Of a DNA stretch of 41,934 nt, positions 19,781-29,760 are shown in pieces. The stretch covers positions 1 to 41,934 of the forward strand of contig QCGY01000012.1 of the NCBI GenBank assembly GCA_003279715.1. The letters run 5' to 3'. The first letter of the stretch is position 1; each line of letters opens with the position of its first letter. The DNA comes from Pelagibacteraceae bacterium AG-390-D18 (GTDB taxonomy: Bacteria; Pseudomonadota; Alphaproteobacteria; Pelagibacterales; Pelagibacteraceae). A model generated the notes under the pieces. It was not told the DNA's origin. It did not search any database and worked only from the letters and a program-made list of their open reading frames with translations. The position numbers were made by a program, and so were the translations under genes.

Positions 19781-21697
19781 TTAGTTTGAGGATGCTTTAT
19801 TTAAAGCAGAGAAAGTTTTTAAGAATAAATTTAAATCCATATTTTCTTGTTTGTTCGAGTCTAACCTTCTAATCGTTACCGAGTTAGAGTCAACTTCTTT
19901 TTTACCACAAATTAATAAAAGAGGTATTTTTGCTAATGAATGATCTCTTATTTTGTAATTTAAATTATGTTTTTTTAAGTCAACGTTTGAACTAATACCT
20001 GCTTGTTTAATTTTCTTTGACACTTCAATTGCATAATCATCAAATTCTTCAGATATTGGTATTACAACAGTTTGTAAAGGAGAAATCCAAAAAGGAAATT
20101 TGCCAGCATAATTTTCTATTAGAATTCCTATGAACCTTTCTAAAGAACCAAATAATGCTCTATGAAGCATAACAGGAACTTTTTTGGTTCCATCTTTATC
20201 AACATATGATGCTTCTAATCTTCCTGGTAAATTTAAGTCAACTTGCAAAGTTCCACACTGCCAATCTCTTCCAATTGCATCTCTTAAAACAAATTCAATT
20301 TTAGGACCATAAAATGCCCCTTCGCCTTTGTTAATGCTATATTCTAACTTAGAGGCTTTGACTGCCTCGAGTAAAGAGGCTTCAGCTTTATCCCAAACTT
20401 CATCATCACCAACTCTTACATCTGGTCTATCTGCATATTTTAGAATTACATTTTCAAAACCCCAATCTTTGTAAATATCTAAAATTAAATTAGTTACTTC
20501 TAAACATTCACTGGTAATTTGTTCTTCAGTACAAAATATATGAGCATCATCTTGAGTGAATGCTCTCACTCTTAGTAAGCCATGTAGTGCTCCTGAAGGT
20601 TCGTAACGATGTACTTTTCCAAATTCTGTTATACGCAAAGGAAGATCTCTATAACTTTTTAAACCTTGATTAAATACCTGAATATGCCCAGGACAATTCA
20701 TAGGTTTAATAGCAAATACTTTTTCGTCTGGAGTTTGTGAAGTATACATGTTTTCACCATATTTTTCCCAATGACCAGATTTTTCCCACAACTGCCTATC
20801 AAGTATCTCTGGAGTATTGACCTCTTTATAACCAGCAGCATCTTGTCTATCTCTCATATAGTTAATCAATTTTTGAAATAAAGCCCATCCTTTTTCATGC
20901 CAAAATACTGAGCCAGGACTTTCCTCTCTAAAATGAAATAGATCCATTTCTTTTCCAAGTTTTCTATGATCTCTTTTTTCTGCTTCTTCAATTCTTTTTA
21001 AATATTCATCTAGATCTTTTTGGGTTGCCCAGCTTGTACCGTATATTCTTTGCAACATTTCATTATTAGAGTCACCTCTCCAATAAGCTCCCGAAACTTT
21101 CGTAAGCTTAAAAAATTTTCCAATTTTACCTGTTGAAGAAAGATGTGGTCCTCTGCATAAGTCATGCCATTCACCATGAAAATAAATAGATACATCCTCA
21201 TTTTCTGGGATTGCTTCAATTAATTCTGCTTTATAAGTTTCTCCTTTTTCTTTAAAATGTGAAATAGCTTTATTTCTCTCCCAAACTTCTCTTTTTGTAA
21301 TTTCATTTCTATCGACAATTTCTTTCATTTTATTTTCAATTTTTTCTAAATCATCTTCAGTAAAAGGTTCTTTTCTTGCAAAATCATAGTAAAAACCATT
21401 TTCAATAACTGGCCCAATAGTTACTTGTGTTCCTGGAAATAGTTCTTGAACAGCCATAGCCAATATATGGGCTGTATCATGTCTTATAGTTTCTAAGCCC
21501 TCAGGATTTTTTGATGTAAAAATTTTAATAGAACAATCTTTTTCTATTAAAAAATCTAAATCTTTTAAATCACCATCAACACTTATGACCATAGCTTGTT
21601 TAGCAAGGGACTTACTAATTTTTTCAGCTACATCTAGACCTGTAACTTTGTCTGAAAATGTTAAATTATTTCCATCTGGTAATGTAATTATAGGCAT
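19781..21697 (-). CDS. thrS: Threonine-tRNA ligase
   Basis: 638 aa, E. coli-like length. The domains run TGS (residues 1-60, MPIITLPDGNNLTF), then an editing N2 domain with HDTAHILAMAVQELFPG, then the class II catalytic core. In the core the zinc-ligand Cys335 lies in MNCPGH, with RVRAFTQDDAHIF and PVMLHRALFGSLERF (zinc-binding His residues). The anticodon-binding C-domain is PLQTVVIPISEEFDDYA. Charges tRNA-Thr and hydrolyses Ser-tRNA-Thr. The ATG shares one base with the stop of the upstream glycosyltransferase (TAATG). Confidence 0.98.
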   Translation of the reverse strand: MPIITLPDGNNLTFSDKVTGLDVAEKISKSLAKQAMVISVDGDLKDLDFLIEKDCSIKIFTSKNPEGLETIRHDTAHILAMAVQELFPGTQVTIGPVIENGFYYDFARKEPFTEDDLEKIENKMKEIVDRNEITKREVWERNKAISHFKEKGETYKAELIEAIPENEDVSIYFHGEWHDLCRGPHLSSTGKIGKFFKLTKVSGAYWRGDSNNEMLQRIYGTSWATQKDLDEYLKRIEEAEKRDHRKLGKEMDLFHFREESPGSVFWHEKGWALFQKLINYMRDRQDAAGYKEVNTPEILDRQLWEKSGHWEKYGENMYTSQTPDEKVFAIKPMNCPGHIQVFNQGLKSYRDLPLRITEFGKVHRYEPSGALHGLLRVRAFTQDDAHIFCTEEQITSECLEVTNLILDIYKDWGFENVILKYADRPDVRVGDDEVWDKAEASLLEAVKASKLEYSINKGEGAFYGPKIEFVLRDAIGRDWQCGTLQVDLNLPGRLEASYVDKDGTKKVPVMLHRALFGSLERFIGILIENYAGKFPFWISPLQTVVIPISEEFDDYAIEVSKKIKQAGISSNVDLKKHNLNYKIRDHSLAKIPLLLICGKKEVDSNSVTIRRLDSNKQENMDLNLFLKTFSALNKASSN

Positions 21698-22851
21698 TAA
21701 TTTAATATTTTTTTATACTCTGAATAGGTAGAAAAGCACATTTTTTCAACATTAAATTTTTGAATTATGTTTTTTCTTCCCTCTTTACCTATCGATTGTA
21801 ATGATGCTTCATCCATAGAAAGTACCTTTAAAATTTTTTTGCTTAATGATTTTGCGTTGTTAGAATCAAATAAAAAACCAGTTTTTTCATCAATTACAGT
21901 TTCATTAGATCCCCCAATATTGCTTGCTATTATTGGTCTTTCCATTGATTGAGCTTCAACAGCAACTCTTCCAAAAGCCTCTGGTTCAATTGAAGCTGAT
22001 ACTACTATGTCAGAAACTTTGTAAGCTAAGGCCATATCCTTACAATGATCAATAAATTTTACCTGATTAATCAATCTATATTGCTCTGAAAGTCTAATAA
22101 GTTTTTTTTTATATAGTTCTCTACCTTGGTCACTTCCAAGTATTATTGCATAAAAAGCCTCATATCCAAGTTCAATATTTACTAAATTAACTGCTTCTAT
22201 AAAAACTTCTTGTCCTTTCCATCCTGTTAGTCTTCCAGGTAAAAGGATTATCTTTTTATCTTTTTCTATTTGCCATTCTTTTAATAATTCTTTTTCATCA
22301 CTATCTAGTTTAGTAGTTGGATCGAAATAATCAACGTTGATACCCCTAAAAATAACTAAAAGTTTTTTTTTAGCATCAAGATATTTTATATAATTTTCTT
22401 TGATATGAGAAAAAATAAAATTAGATCCCGCTATAATTAAATCTGACCTAACCATTACGGAATTATAAAATTTTTTAAATTTACTATTAAAATTATAAGT
22501 TCCATGAAAAGTAGTAACAAATTTTCTACCAGTAATTTTAGCTGCTAACAAACATGACCAAGCAGGAGCTCTGCTTCTAGCATGCACAATTGAGATATTA
22601 TTAATCAGTATCACACCAATTAAAGCTAAAAAATTTATAAATATAATTAATGGATTTTTACTATGAACAGGAAGTTTTATTATTTTTACTTTTTTTTTAT
22701 CTATAAATTTGAGAAGTTCGCCTCCACTAGTTACGATATAGGATTCACATTCGTTTTCTGGTAAATAATGAGCAATGTCATAACAACCCGTTTCTGCTCC
22801 CCCATATCCTAATTTTGGTATGACTTGTAAAACTTTTAAATTAGAAGACAT
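21697..22851 (-). CDS. Family 4 glycosyltransferase
   Basis: 384 aa, GT-B fold. The N-terminal VLQVIPKLGYGGAETGCYDIA matches the acceptor-domain start of GT4 enzymes. The C-terminal donor domain has LLPGRLTGWKGQEVFIEA, and EAFGRVAVE provides the E-x7-E motif. NIGGSNETV and the conserved DEKTGFLFD follow. No signal peptide; probably cytosolic at the inner membrane face, adding a sugar to a lipid or polysaccharide. It is the first gene of the thrS operon and ends in a 1-nt overlap with thrS. Donor and acceptor are not predictable. Confidence 0.9.
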   Translation of the reverse strand: MSSNLKVLQVIPKLGYGGAETGCYDIAHYLPENECESYIVTSGGELLKFIDKKKVKIIKLPVHSKNPLIIFINFLALIGVILINNISIVHARSRAPAWSCLLAAKITGRKFVTTFHGTYNFNSKFKKFYNSVMVRSDLIIAGSNFIFSHIKENYIKYLDAKKKLLVIFRGINVDYFDPTTKLDSDEKELLKEWQIEKDKKIILLPGRLTGWKGQEVFIEAVNLVNIELGYEAFYAIILGSDQGRELYKKKLIRLSEQYRLINQVKFIDHCKDMALAYKVSDIVVSASIEPEAFGRVAVEAQSMERPIIASNIGGSNETVIDEKTGFLFDSNNAKSLSKKILKVLSMDEASLQSIGKEGRKNIIQKFNVEKMCFSTYSEYKKILN

Positions 22852-22855
22852 TTGA

Positions 22856-22873
22856 TAATATTATATAATATTA
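22856..22873. promoter_or_regulatory. 18-bp perfect palindrome carrying back-to-back -10 elements
   Basis: TAATATTATATAATATTA is its own reverse complement. It holds TATAAT on the plus strand (22864-22869) and TATAAT on the minus strand (22865-22860), in a 42-bp gap between divergent starts. The plus-strand promoter would give the hydrolase a leader of about 17 nt; the minus-strand one would start within 2-4 nt of the glycosyltransferase ATG. No convincing -35 elements. Because the sequence is pure A/T, chance is a real alternative. Confidence 0.4.
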
Positions 22874-22893
22874 GACTAAACATATAAACGATT

Positions 22894-23637
22894 ATGACTC
22901 ATTTCAAATATCATAAAATCTCAAAAAATAAGAAAATTAGATTTATTTGCAATGTTTATAAAGATGCTCCTTTTATTGTTTTTTTACATGGCTTTATGTC
23001 TGATTTAGAGGGAAAAAAACCAAATACTTTTTTAAAATTTGCTAAAAAAAATAAAGTAAGTTTTTTAGCACTAGAATATTCAGGACATGGAAAATCATCA
23101 GGAAAATTTATAAATGGTAATATTACAATATGGAGCAATGAAACATCAACTCTTATTAAAAAATTTGTTAAAAATAATGACTTTACCATTGTTGGTTCAA
23201 GTATGGGTGCATGGTTAGCCCTTAAACAATTTCAAGAATTTAAAAGTCAAATAAAGGGATTTTTAGGTATTGGTTCTGCTCCTGAGTTTTTAGAAAACTT
23301 GATGTGGAAAAAATTCACAAAAAAAATGAGATCTGAAACTATACGAAAAGGAATTTTACAATTAAAACATGGCAATTATGAATACCCAATTACTCTTCAG
23401 CTAATAAAAGATGGCAGAAAAAATAAGGTTTTAAAGAAAAAAATAAATTCTAAAATAAGTGTTACTATGGTCCATGGTCAAAAAGATGAGGTAGTACCAG
23501 TTTCTTATTCAAGAAAAGTTTTAAAAATATTTCAAAAAGCGAAAAAAAAATTAGTTATTGTTAAAAATGGTGATCACAGTTTATCAAGTCAAAAATGGCT
23601 TAAAACAATAATAAAAGAACTTAAATTGATTATTTAA
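22894..23637 (+). CDS. Alpha/beta hydrolase
   Basis: 247 aa. The oxyanion-hole segment is FLHGFMSD (residues 30-37). The nucleophile elbow is GSSMG with Ser103, the acid Asp198 is in HGQKDEVVP, and the base His228 is in NGDHSLS. This completes a Ser-Asp-His triad in the canonical order. No signal peptide, so it is cytoplasmic. The substrate is unknown; overall layout resembles small serine esterases or acyl-protein thioesterase-like proteins. Its stop TAA is nested with the gltB stop in the shared bases TTAA. Confidence 0.9.
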   Translation: MTHFKYHKISKNKKIRFICNVYKDAPFIVFLHGFMSDLEGKKPNTFLKFAKKNKVSFLALEYSGHGKSSGKFINGNITIWSNETSTLIKKFVKNNDFTIVGSSMGAWLALKQFQEFKSQIKGFLGIGSAPEFLENLMWKKFTKKMRSETIRKGILQLKHGNYEYPITLQLIKDGRKNKVLKKKINSKISVTMVHGQKDEVVPVSYSRKVLKIFQKAKKKLVIVKNGDHSLSSQKWLKTIIKELKLII

Positions 23638-26600
23638 CTAACTTCTTTAATAACAGGTTTAAGACTAATTGGGTTGATTAACTTATCTAGCATTTCTTTT
23701 GGACAAACTTGTACAAAATTATTTAACTCTTCAACATAATTTTCAATTAATAATTTTGATAAATTAGATCCAGTTTCCTCAAAATGCTCATTTATTAAAT
23801 CTTTAAGATAAGATTTCCAATAATCTGTTTCTACATTTTGCCATACAACAGATTCATTGTTTACTTTTTTTTCAAATTCTCTTGATTTATCATAAATAAA
23901 TGCCATCCCCCCTGTCATACCAGCTGCAAAATTATCTCCCACATCACCTAAAATTACTACCGTTCCTCCTGTCATATATTCACAACCATTAGAGTCACAT
24001 CCTTCAATTACTGTGGTTGCTCCAGAATTTCGAACAGCAAATCTTTCTCCGGCCTGTCCAGCTGCAAATAGTTTTCCTGAAGTTGCACCATATAAAACTG
24101 TATTACCTATAATGGTATTTTCATTTGAAATTAAATTACTTTCATCAGATAATTTGATTGAAATTGTAGCACCTGATAACCCTTTACCCACATAATCATT
24201 AGCATCTCCTTTTAGAGCAAGTTTTAAGCCTTTAGAAGAAAAAGCACCAAATGATTGACCTGCTGAACCTTTAAAATTTAATACTAAAAAGTTTTCATTA
24301 AGCTTTTCATATCCATATTTTTTGTAAAGATGATGAGATATTCTTGTTCCAACAGCTCTATTAGTATTTTTGATAACGTATTCCTTCTCAACCTTTTCAG
24401 AATTATCTAAAAATTTTTCAATCTCTGGCCAAATTTCTTGATCAAGTGTATCTGGTACATGATTTATTTCCTGATTTTCACAATATCTTTTATTGTTACC
24501 ATTATCTGCCTGTACAAAAAGTGGGTTCAAATCTAAATCATCAAGATTTGGAGATGCTTTACTAACCTGCATTAAAAGGTCGGTCCTTCCAATTATATCA
24601 TTCAATGATTTAAAACCTATTTTTGCTAAAATTTCTCTTACCTCAGAGGCTATAAAAGTGAATAAGTTAACTACTTTATCTGGAGTGCCTGTAAATTTTT
24701 CTCTAAGTTTATCATCTTGAGTACAAACACCAACTGGACATGTATTTGAATGACATTGTCTAACCATGATACAACCCATTGCAACCAACGCTGTAGTTGC
24801 CACTCCATATTCTTCAGCTCCCATCATTGCTGCAATAACAACATCTCTTCCTGTTTTAATACCACCATCAGTTCTTAAAGTAACTTTGTGTCTAAGATTG
24901 TTTAAAGTTAAAACTTGATTAGCTTCTGTTAATCCCATTTCCCATGGTATTCCAACATACTTAACACTAGTTTGTGGTGTTGCGCCAGTACCACCATTGT
25001 GTCCTGATATTAATATGATATCTGCCTTTGCTTTAGCAACACCAGCTGCAATTGTTCCTACACCTGATGATGCAACAAGTTTAACCCCAATTCTTGCTTT
25101 AGGGTTTATTTGTTTCAAATCATAAATAAGTTGAGCAAGATCTTCTATTGAATAAATATCGTGATGTGGTGGAGGTGATATTAAAGTCACTCCAGGCGTT
25201 GAATGTCTTAATCTTGCAATCTCATCTGTAACTTTAAACCCTGGTAATTGCCCACCTTCTCCTGGTTTTGCTCCTTGAGCTATTTTAATTTCAATTTCAT
25301 TACAATTATTTAAGTAATTAACAGTTACACCAAATCTTGCTGAAGCTATTTGTTTTACTCTAGAATTTGCACTGTCTCCATTTTCTAGAACTTTAAACCT
25401 ACTCTCATCTTCTCCACCTTCACCACTACAAGAGGCACCTTTAATTCTGTTCATTCCAGTAGCAAGCGTTTCGTGGGCTTCTTTTGAGAGTGCTCCATGT
25501 GACATGCTTCCACTTCCAAATCTTTTAAGTATATTTTGTATTGGTTCAACCTCTGAAATATCTATTGGTCCTTTCAATTTTTTTGATCTAAAATCAATCA
25601 AATCTCTCAAATTTATTGGTGGTAAGTTATATATTCCCTCAGCATATCTTTTATATGCTTCATAAGAATTAGATCCCACTGCACTTTGTAATAAATGAAT
25701 TAATTTTCCTTGATACTGATGCGTTTCTCCATTTTTACGATATCTATATATTCCACCTATTGGTAAAATAGTTTCAGAACTTTCAAATGCTTCTTTATGA
25801 ATAGATCTAATTTTTTTTTCTATTCCTGTTAATCCAATCCCAGATATTTTTGATACAACACCAGGAAAATAATCAGAAACAATTGTTCTACTTAAACCTA
25901 CGGTTTCGAAATTACATCCTCCTCTATATGAGCTCAAAACAGAGATTCCCATTTTAGACATAATCTTTAAAAGTCCAGCATTCACTGATTTGATATATCT
26001 CTGCACACATTCATCAAAACTAAATTTTCCAAAAAGTTTTTTTTCATGTCTTTGATACAAGCTATCAAAAGCAAGATATGGGTTTACTGTGGTTGCCCCC
26101 ACGCCAATTAAAGTAGCAAATGAGTGAGTATCTAAAGCTTCTCCAGATTGGACATTTATAGAGACATAACCTCTTAATTTTTTTTCTATTAAGAACGAAT
26201 TGATTGCCCCTACACATAACAGCATTGGGATGGGCAAATTAGTTTCTGATAATCCTTTATCACTTAAAATTAATTGAGTAACTCCCTGTCTTACACCAAT
26301 TTCTGCATCTTTTTGAACTTGTTTTATCGCTTCAAATAAGGACTGATCTTTTGAAAAAGTACAATCTATAACTAATGAATTTTTACCAAAAAAATTAATA
26401 AATTTGTCAAATTGTGAGTTTGATAAAATTGGACTATTTAAAACATAAATATTTTGCTTAGTTAAATTATCAAAGTCCAGAATGTTACCCAAATTTCCAA
26501 ATCTAGTTTTTAAACTCATTACCTTATTTTCTCTCAATGAATCTATTGGAGGATTTGTTACCTGGCTAAAATTTTGTCTAAAGAAATGATAAAGAGGTCT

Positions 26601-28139
26601 GTATTTGTCTGACAACACTGCAAGTGGAGTATCATCACCCATGGAGCCTATTGCTTCTTTTGCATCTTCAGCCATTGGGTGCAAAATAAGTTCTAAGTCT
26701 TCTAAGCTCATTCCAAATGTATATTGTCTTCTTCTTAGTTCATCTCCAGAAAATGAATGGTTTTCTCCAGAGACTGTAATTTTTTCATCTAAATCAATAA
26801 TTTGAGAATTAAAGTGTTTATATTCCTTAGCTAAATAATCTTTAATTTTACTATTAGTAAATACTTTTCCTTTTTCTATTCTAACCCCAATTATTTCTCC
26901 TGGACCTAACCTCCCCTTCGTTAAAATCTTTTTCTCATTAAGTTCAATCATTCCTGTTTCTGAACCTGCAAATAATAAATTATCTTTAGTGATTGCATAT
27001 CTCAATGGTCTCAATCCATTCCTATCATTTGCGGCAATTACCCATTCATTATCTGTTCCTGCAATAGCTGCAGGTCCGTCCCAAGGTTCCATAGTACTGT
27101 TTAAAAAATTAAACAATTGTTGATGATCTTTAGACAGAGTTTTATTCTTTTTTGACCAAGCATCAGGTACTAACATTAATTTTGCTAAAGGTGCAGGCTG
27201 ACCTGAAATATTTAATAATTCAAAAACATTATCTAATGCAGCTGAGTCTGATGCACCTTGTTGAATTACTGGTTTTAAATTTTCTATGTTATCAAATAGT
27301 GGGCTGTTCATTTCTTGCTCGTGAACCTTCATCCAATTTTTGTTACCACGATATGTGTTGATTTCTCCATTATGAGCAATTGCTCTAAAAGGTTGAGCTA
27401 AATTCCAACTTGGCGCAGTATTAGTTGAAAATCTTTGGTGGAAAATTGCATATCTTGAAACAAATCTATCATCTTTTAAATCTAAGAAAAATTCAGAAAT
27501 AGACTCAGCTAAAAACATCCCCTTATAAATTATTGATTTTGAACTAAGAGAACAAATATAAAAATTATTTAAAGAAATTTGAAAAGCTTTATTTTCTATT
27601 ATTCTTCTTGTTTCATAAATTTTTCTCTCAAGATCTTTATTCAACAATTCTGGGTTATTAGATTTAAAAAGTACTTGAATAATTTCGGGCATTGTTTGAA
27701 ATGCTTTTTCACCTAATACTTTTGGATTAACCGGAACTTGTCTCCAACCATAAATACTAAAATCATTTTTTGTTAATTCACTCTCAACTATTGTTTTGCA
27801 GCTTTCTTGTGCTGCATAATCATTTCTTGGCAAGAAAATCATTCCAATACATATTTCTGAATTATCGTATGTGTGACCTGTGACTTCTACTTTTTCTATA
27901 AAAAAATCTTTTGGGATTTCTAAATGAATACCTGCACCATCTCCCGTCTTTCCATCAGCATCAACCGCTCCTCTGTGCCAAACTGCTTTTAAAGCTTCAA
28001 TTCCATACTCAACAATTTTACGTGATTTCTTTCCTTCAGTAGACGCAATTAAACCAACACCACAGGCATCATGCTCCATCTCTTCAGAGTAAATGTTGTT
28101 TTTCTTTAATATTTCAAAATTTTTTTTATATTTTTTCAT
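23634..28139 (-). CDS. gltB: Glutamate synthase (NADPH) large subunit
   Basis: 1501 aa, full length. A 25-residue propeptide precedes the catalytic Cys26 (HDACGVG) of the type II glutaminase domain. The FMN-binding synthase domain has ISPPPHHDIYSIEDLAQLI and SGHNGGTGATP. The 3Fe-4S cysteines are near residue 1123 onward in CIMVRQCHSNTCPVGVC. The C-terminal beta-helix has repeated GxxxG-type turns (GNTVLYGATSGKLFAAG). With GltD it makes two glutamates from glutamine and 2-oxoglutarate, the main nitrogen-assimilation route with glutamine synthetase. It overlaps gltD by one base (TAATG). Confidence 0.98.
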   Translation of the reverse strand: MKKYKKNFEILKKNNIYSEEMEHDACGVGLIASTEGKKSRKIVEYGIEALKAVWHRGAVDADGKTGDGAGIHLEIPKDFFIEKVEVTGHTYDNSEICIGMIFLPRNDYAAQESCKTIVESELTKNDFSIYGWRQVPVNPKVLGEKAFQTMPEIIQVLFKSNNPELLNKDLERKIYETRRIIENKAFQISLNNFYICSLSSKSIIYKGMFLAESISEFFLDLKDDRFVSRYAIFHQRFSTNTAPSWNLAQPFRAIAHNGEINTYRGNKNWMKVHEQEMNSPLFDNIENLKPVIQQGASDSAALDNVFELLNISGQPAPLAKLMLVPDAWSKKNKTLSKDHQQLFNFLNSTMEPWDGPAAIAGTDNEWVIAANDRNGLRPLRYAITKDNLLFAGSETGMIELNEKKILTKGRLGPGEIIGVRIEKGKVFTNSKIKDYLAKEYKHFNSQIIDLDEKITVSGENHSFSGDELRRRQYTFGMSLEDLELILHPMAEDAKEAIGSMGDDTPLAVLSDKYRPLYHFFRQNFSQVTNPPIDSLRENKVMSLKTRFGNLGNILDFDNLTKQNIYVLNSPILSNSQFDKFINFFGKNSLVIDCTFSKDQSLFEAIKQVQKDAEIGVRQGVTQLILSDKGLSETNLPIPMLLCVGAINSFLIEKKLRGYVSINVQSGEALDTHSFATLIGVGATTVNPYLAFDSLYQRHEKKLFGKFSFDECVQRYIKSVNAGLLKIMSKMGISVLSSYRGGCNFETVGLSRTIVSDYFPGVVSKISGIGLTGIEKKIRSIHKEAFESSETILPIGGIYRYRKNGETHQYQGKLIHLLQSAVGSNSYEAYKRYAEGIYNLPPINLRDLIDFRSKKLKGPIDISEVEPIQNILKRFGSGSMSHGALSKEAHETLATGMNRIKGASCSGEGGEDESRFKVLENGDSANSRVKQIASARFGVTVNYLNNCNEIEIKIAQGAKPGEGGQLPGFKVTDEIARLRHSTPGVTLISPPPHHDIYSIEDLAQLIYDLKQINPKARIGVKLVASSGVGTIAAGVAKAKADIILISGHNGGTGATPQTSVKYVGIPWEMGLTEANQVLTLNNLRHKVTLRTDGGIKTGRDVVIAAMMGAEEYGVATTALVAMGCIMVRQCHSNTCPVGVCTQDDKLREKFTGTPDKVVNLFTFIASEVREILAKIGFKSLNDIIGRTDLLMQVSKASPNLDDLDLNPLFVQADNGNNKRYCENQEINHVPDTLDQEIWPEIEKFLDNSEKVEKEYVIKNTNRAVGTRISHHLYKKYGYEKLNENFLVLNFKGSAGQSFGAFSSKGLKLALKGDANDYVGKGLSGATISIKLSDESNLISNENTIIGNTVLYGATSGKLFAAGQAGERFAVRNSGATTVIEGCDSNGCEYMTGGTVVILGDVGDNFAAGMTGGMAFIYDKSREFEKKVNNESVVWQNVETDYWKSYLKDLINEHFEETGSNLSKLLIENYVEELNNFVQVCPKEMLDKLINPISLKPVIKEVS

Positions 28140-29578
28140 TAGGCTACTTTTGCCTGTTTTAATTGCTTGTTTTCCAAGTGCTTTTTAATTGAAGCAGCCG
28201 CATCCCTTCCATCTTTAATCGCCCAGACAACTAAAGATGCACCTCTAATTATGTCACCTGCAGCAAAAATCCCACTTAAATTTGTTTCCATTGTATCAAA
28301 ATCAGCTTTTACAGTTCCCCATTTTGTCACTTGCAGTTCGTTTGAATCAAATAAAGTTGGCAAATCTTCAGGATCAAATCCTAAAGCTTTTATAACCATA
28401 TCAGCTTTGACCTCAAAACTTGAGTCTTGTTGAACTTCAGGTTTTCTTCTTCCACTTTCATCAGGGTCACCTAATTTTATTTGGTCAACAATCAATTTTT
28501 CAACTTTGTTAATACCTTTAAATTCCTTAGGACTTGATAACCAAACAAACTCAACTCCCTCCTCTTCAGCGTTAGCTACCTCTCTTGCTGATCCAGGCAT
28601 ATTCTCTTTATCTCTTCTATATATACATTTAACTGATTTTGCTTTTTGTCGTATTGATGTTCTTACACAGTCCATTGCTGTATCTCCACCACCAATTACA
28701 ACAATATCTTTTCCTTCAGCGTTTAAAACTCCTTTATCAAATAATTCTACTTTATCACCTAATCCTTTTTTATTTGATGCTGTTAGAAAATCCATTGCAG
28801 GAAAAATATTATTTAGGTCATTACCTGGAAGCTCTACCTCTCGAGCTTTGTAAACTCCTGTTGCAATTAAAATTGCATCATGTTTTTTTTTTAATTGTTC
28901 CAAGCTTGCATCTTTACCTACTTCAAAATTTTGAATGAATTTAATTCCTCCATCTTTTAAAAGTTTAGTTCTTCTCTCAACAACTTCTTTTTCAAGTTTA
29001 AAATTTGGTATTCCATAAATCAATAATCCACCAGCTCTATCATATCTGTCATAAACTGTAATTTTGTATCCACTTTTTCTCAATTCCTCAGCTGCAGCTA
29101 GACCAGCTGGGCCTGCACCAATTATTCCAACACTTTCATTTTTTTCATTAGAAACATTTATAGGTTTTACCCAACCTTGTTCCCAAGCGTTATCAGTAAT
29201 ATATTTTTCCATTGAACCAATGGTTACTGTTCCATGGCCAGATTGTTCAATAACACAATTTCCTTCACACAATCTGTCTTGTGGACATATTCTTCCGCAG
29301 ACTTCTGGCATATTATTTGTACTTTGAGATAATTCATAAGCTTCCTTGAGCCTTCCCTCTGCAGTCAGCTTTAACCAATCAGGAATATTATTGCTTAATG
29401 GACAATGAACCTGACAAAAGGGAACACCACACTGAGAACATCTACTGGATTGCTCTTTTGCTTTTTCGCTAATAAATTCGTCATAAATTTCATTAAAATC
29501 TTTTTTTCTGACATCAATTTCCCTTTTAGGTGGAGTTTGTTGACCTATTTTTACGAATTTAAGCATTTTATCATTCAT
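28139..29578 (-). CDS. gltD: Glutamate synthase (NADPH) small subunit
   Basis: 479 aa. Two 4Fe-4S cysteine clusters are visible: Cys47, 50, 55 and 59 (CSQCGVPFCQVHC), and Cys94, 98, 104 and 108 (CGRICPQDRLCEGNC). The FAD Rossmann motif is IIGAGPAGLAAAEELR, and the NADPH motif is VVIGGGDTAMDCVR. The C-terminal GIFAAGDIIRGASLVVWAI is typical. It passes electrons from NADPH to GltB. It is first in the operon, with a candidate promoter and an inverted repeat in the 182-bp upstream gap. Confidence 0.98.
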   Translation of the reverse strand: MNDKMLKFVKIGQQTPPKREIDVRKKDFNEIYDEFISEKAKEQSSRCSQCGVPFCQVHCPLSNNIPDWLKLTAEGRLKEAYELSQSTNNMPEVCGRICPQDRLCEGNCVIEQSGHGTVTIGSMEKYITDNAWEQGWVKPINVSNEKNESVGIIGAGPAGLAAAEELRKSGYKITVYDRYDRAGGLLIYGIPNFKLEKEVVERRTKLLKDGGIKFIQNFEVGKDASLEQLKKKHDAILIATGVYKAREVELPGNDLNNIFPAMDFLTASNKKGLGDKVELFDKGVLNAEGKDIVVIGGGDTAMDCVRTSIRQKAKSVKCIYRRDKENMPGSAREVANAEEEGVEFVWLSSPKEFKGINKVEKLIVDQIKLGDPDESGRRKPEVQQDSSFEVKADMVIKALGFDPEDLPTLFDSNELQVTKWGTVKADFDTMETNLSGIFAAGDIIRGASLVVWAIKDGRDAAASIKKHLENKQLKQAKVA

Positions 29579-29599
29579 AATTTTTATTAATTATGGCAA

Positions 29600-29653
29600 A
29601 CTATACCTTGTTTTTATTAAATAAAGCTAAAAATAGGTCAGTTATTATGACCT
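29600..29653 (-). promoter_or_regulatory. gltD promoter candidate with upstream AGGTCA-N7-TGACCT dyad
   Basis: The minus strand reads TATAGT at 29605-29600 (5 of 6 for a -10), 22 nt before the gltD ATG at 29578; the -35 position matches poorly. A perfect 6-bp inverted repeat AGGTCA-N7-TGACCT lies at 29635-29653, centred about 50 bp upstream of the inferred start. That is the usual place for an activator dimer at a promoter with a weak -35. The regulator cannot be named from sequence alone. Elsewhere in this 182-bp gap there is only a short GCATA-N5-TATGC dyad (29698-29712). Confidence 0.4.
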
Positions 29654-29760
29654 TATTAATCAATATAAGTTTGAAAATTATGACATTTCTAATAATTGCA
29701 TAGCTAATATGCTTAAATCGAATTGTTTTAAATAAATATTTTTTAAGCTAGTTAGATAAA

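Noticed and set aside
29648..29704. 18-codon hydrophobic ORF in the gltD-uppP gap
   Set aside because: It starts inside the inverted repeat, has no ribosome-binding site, and is short enough to be chance in A/T-rich DNA.
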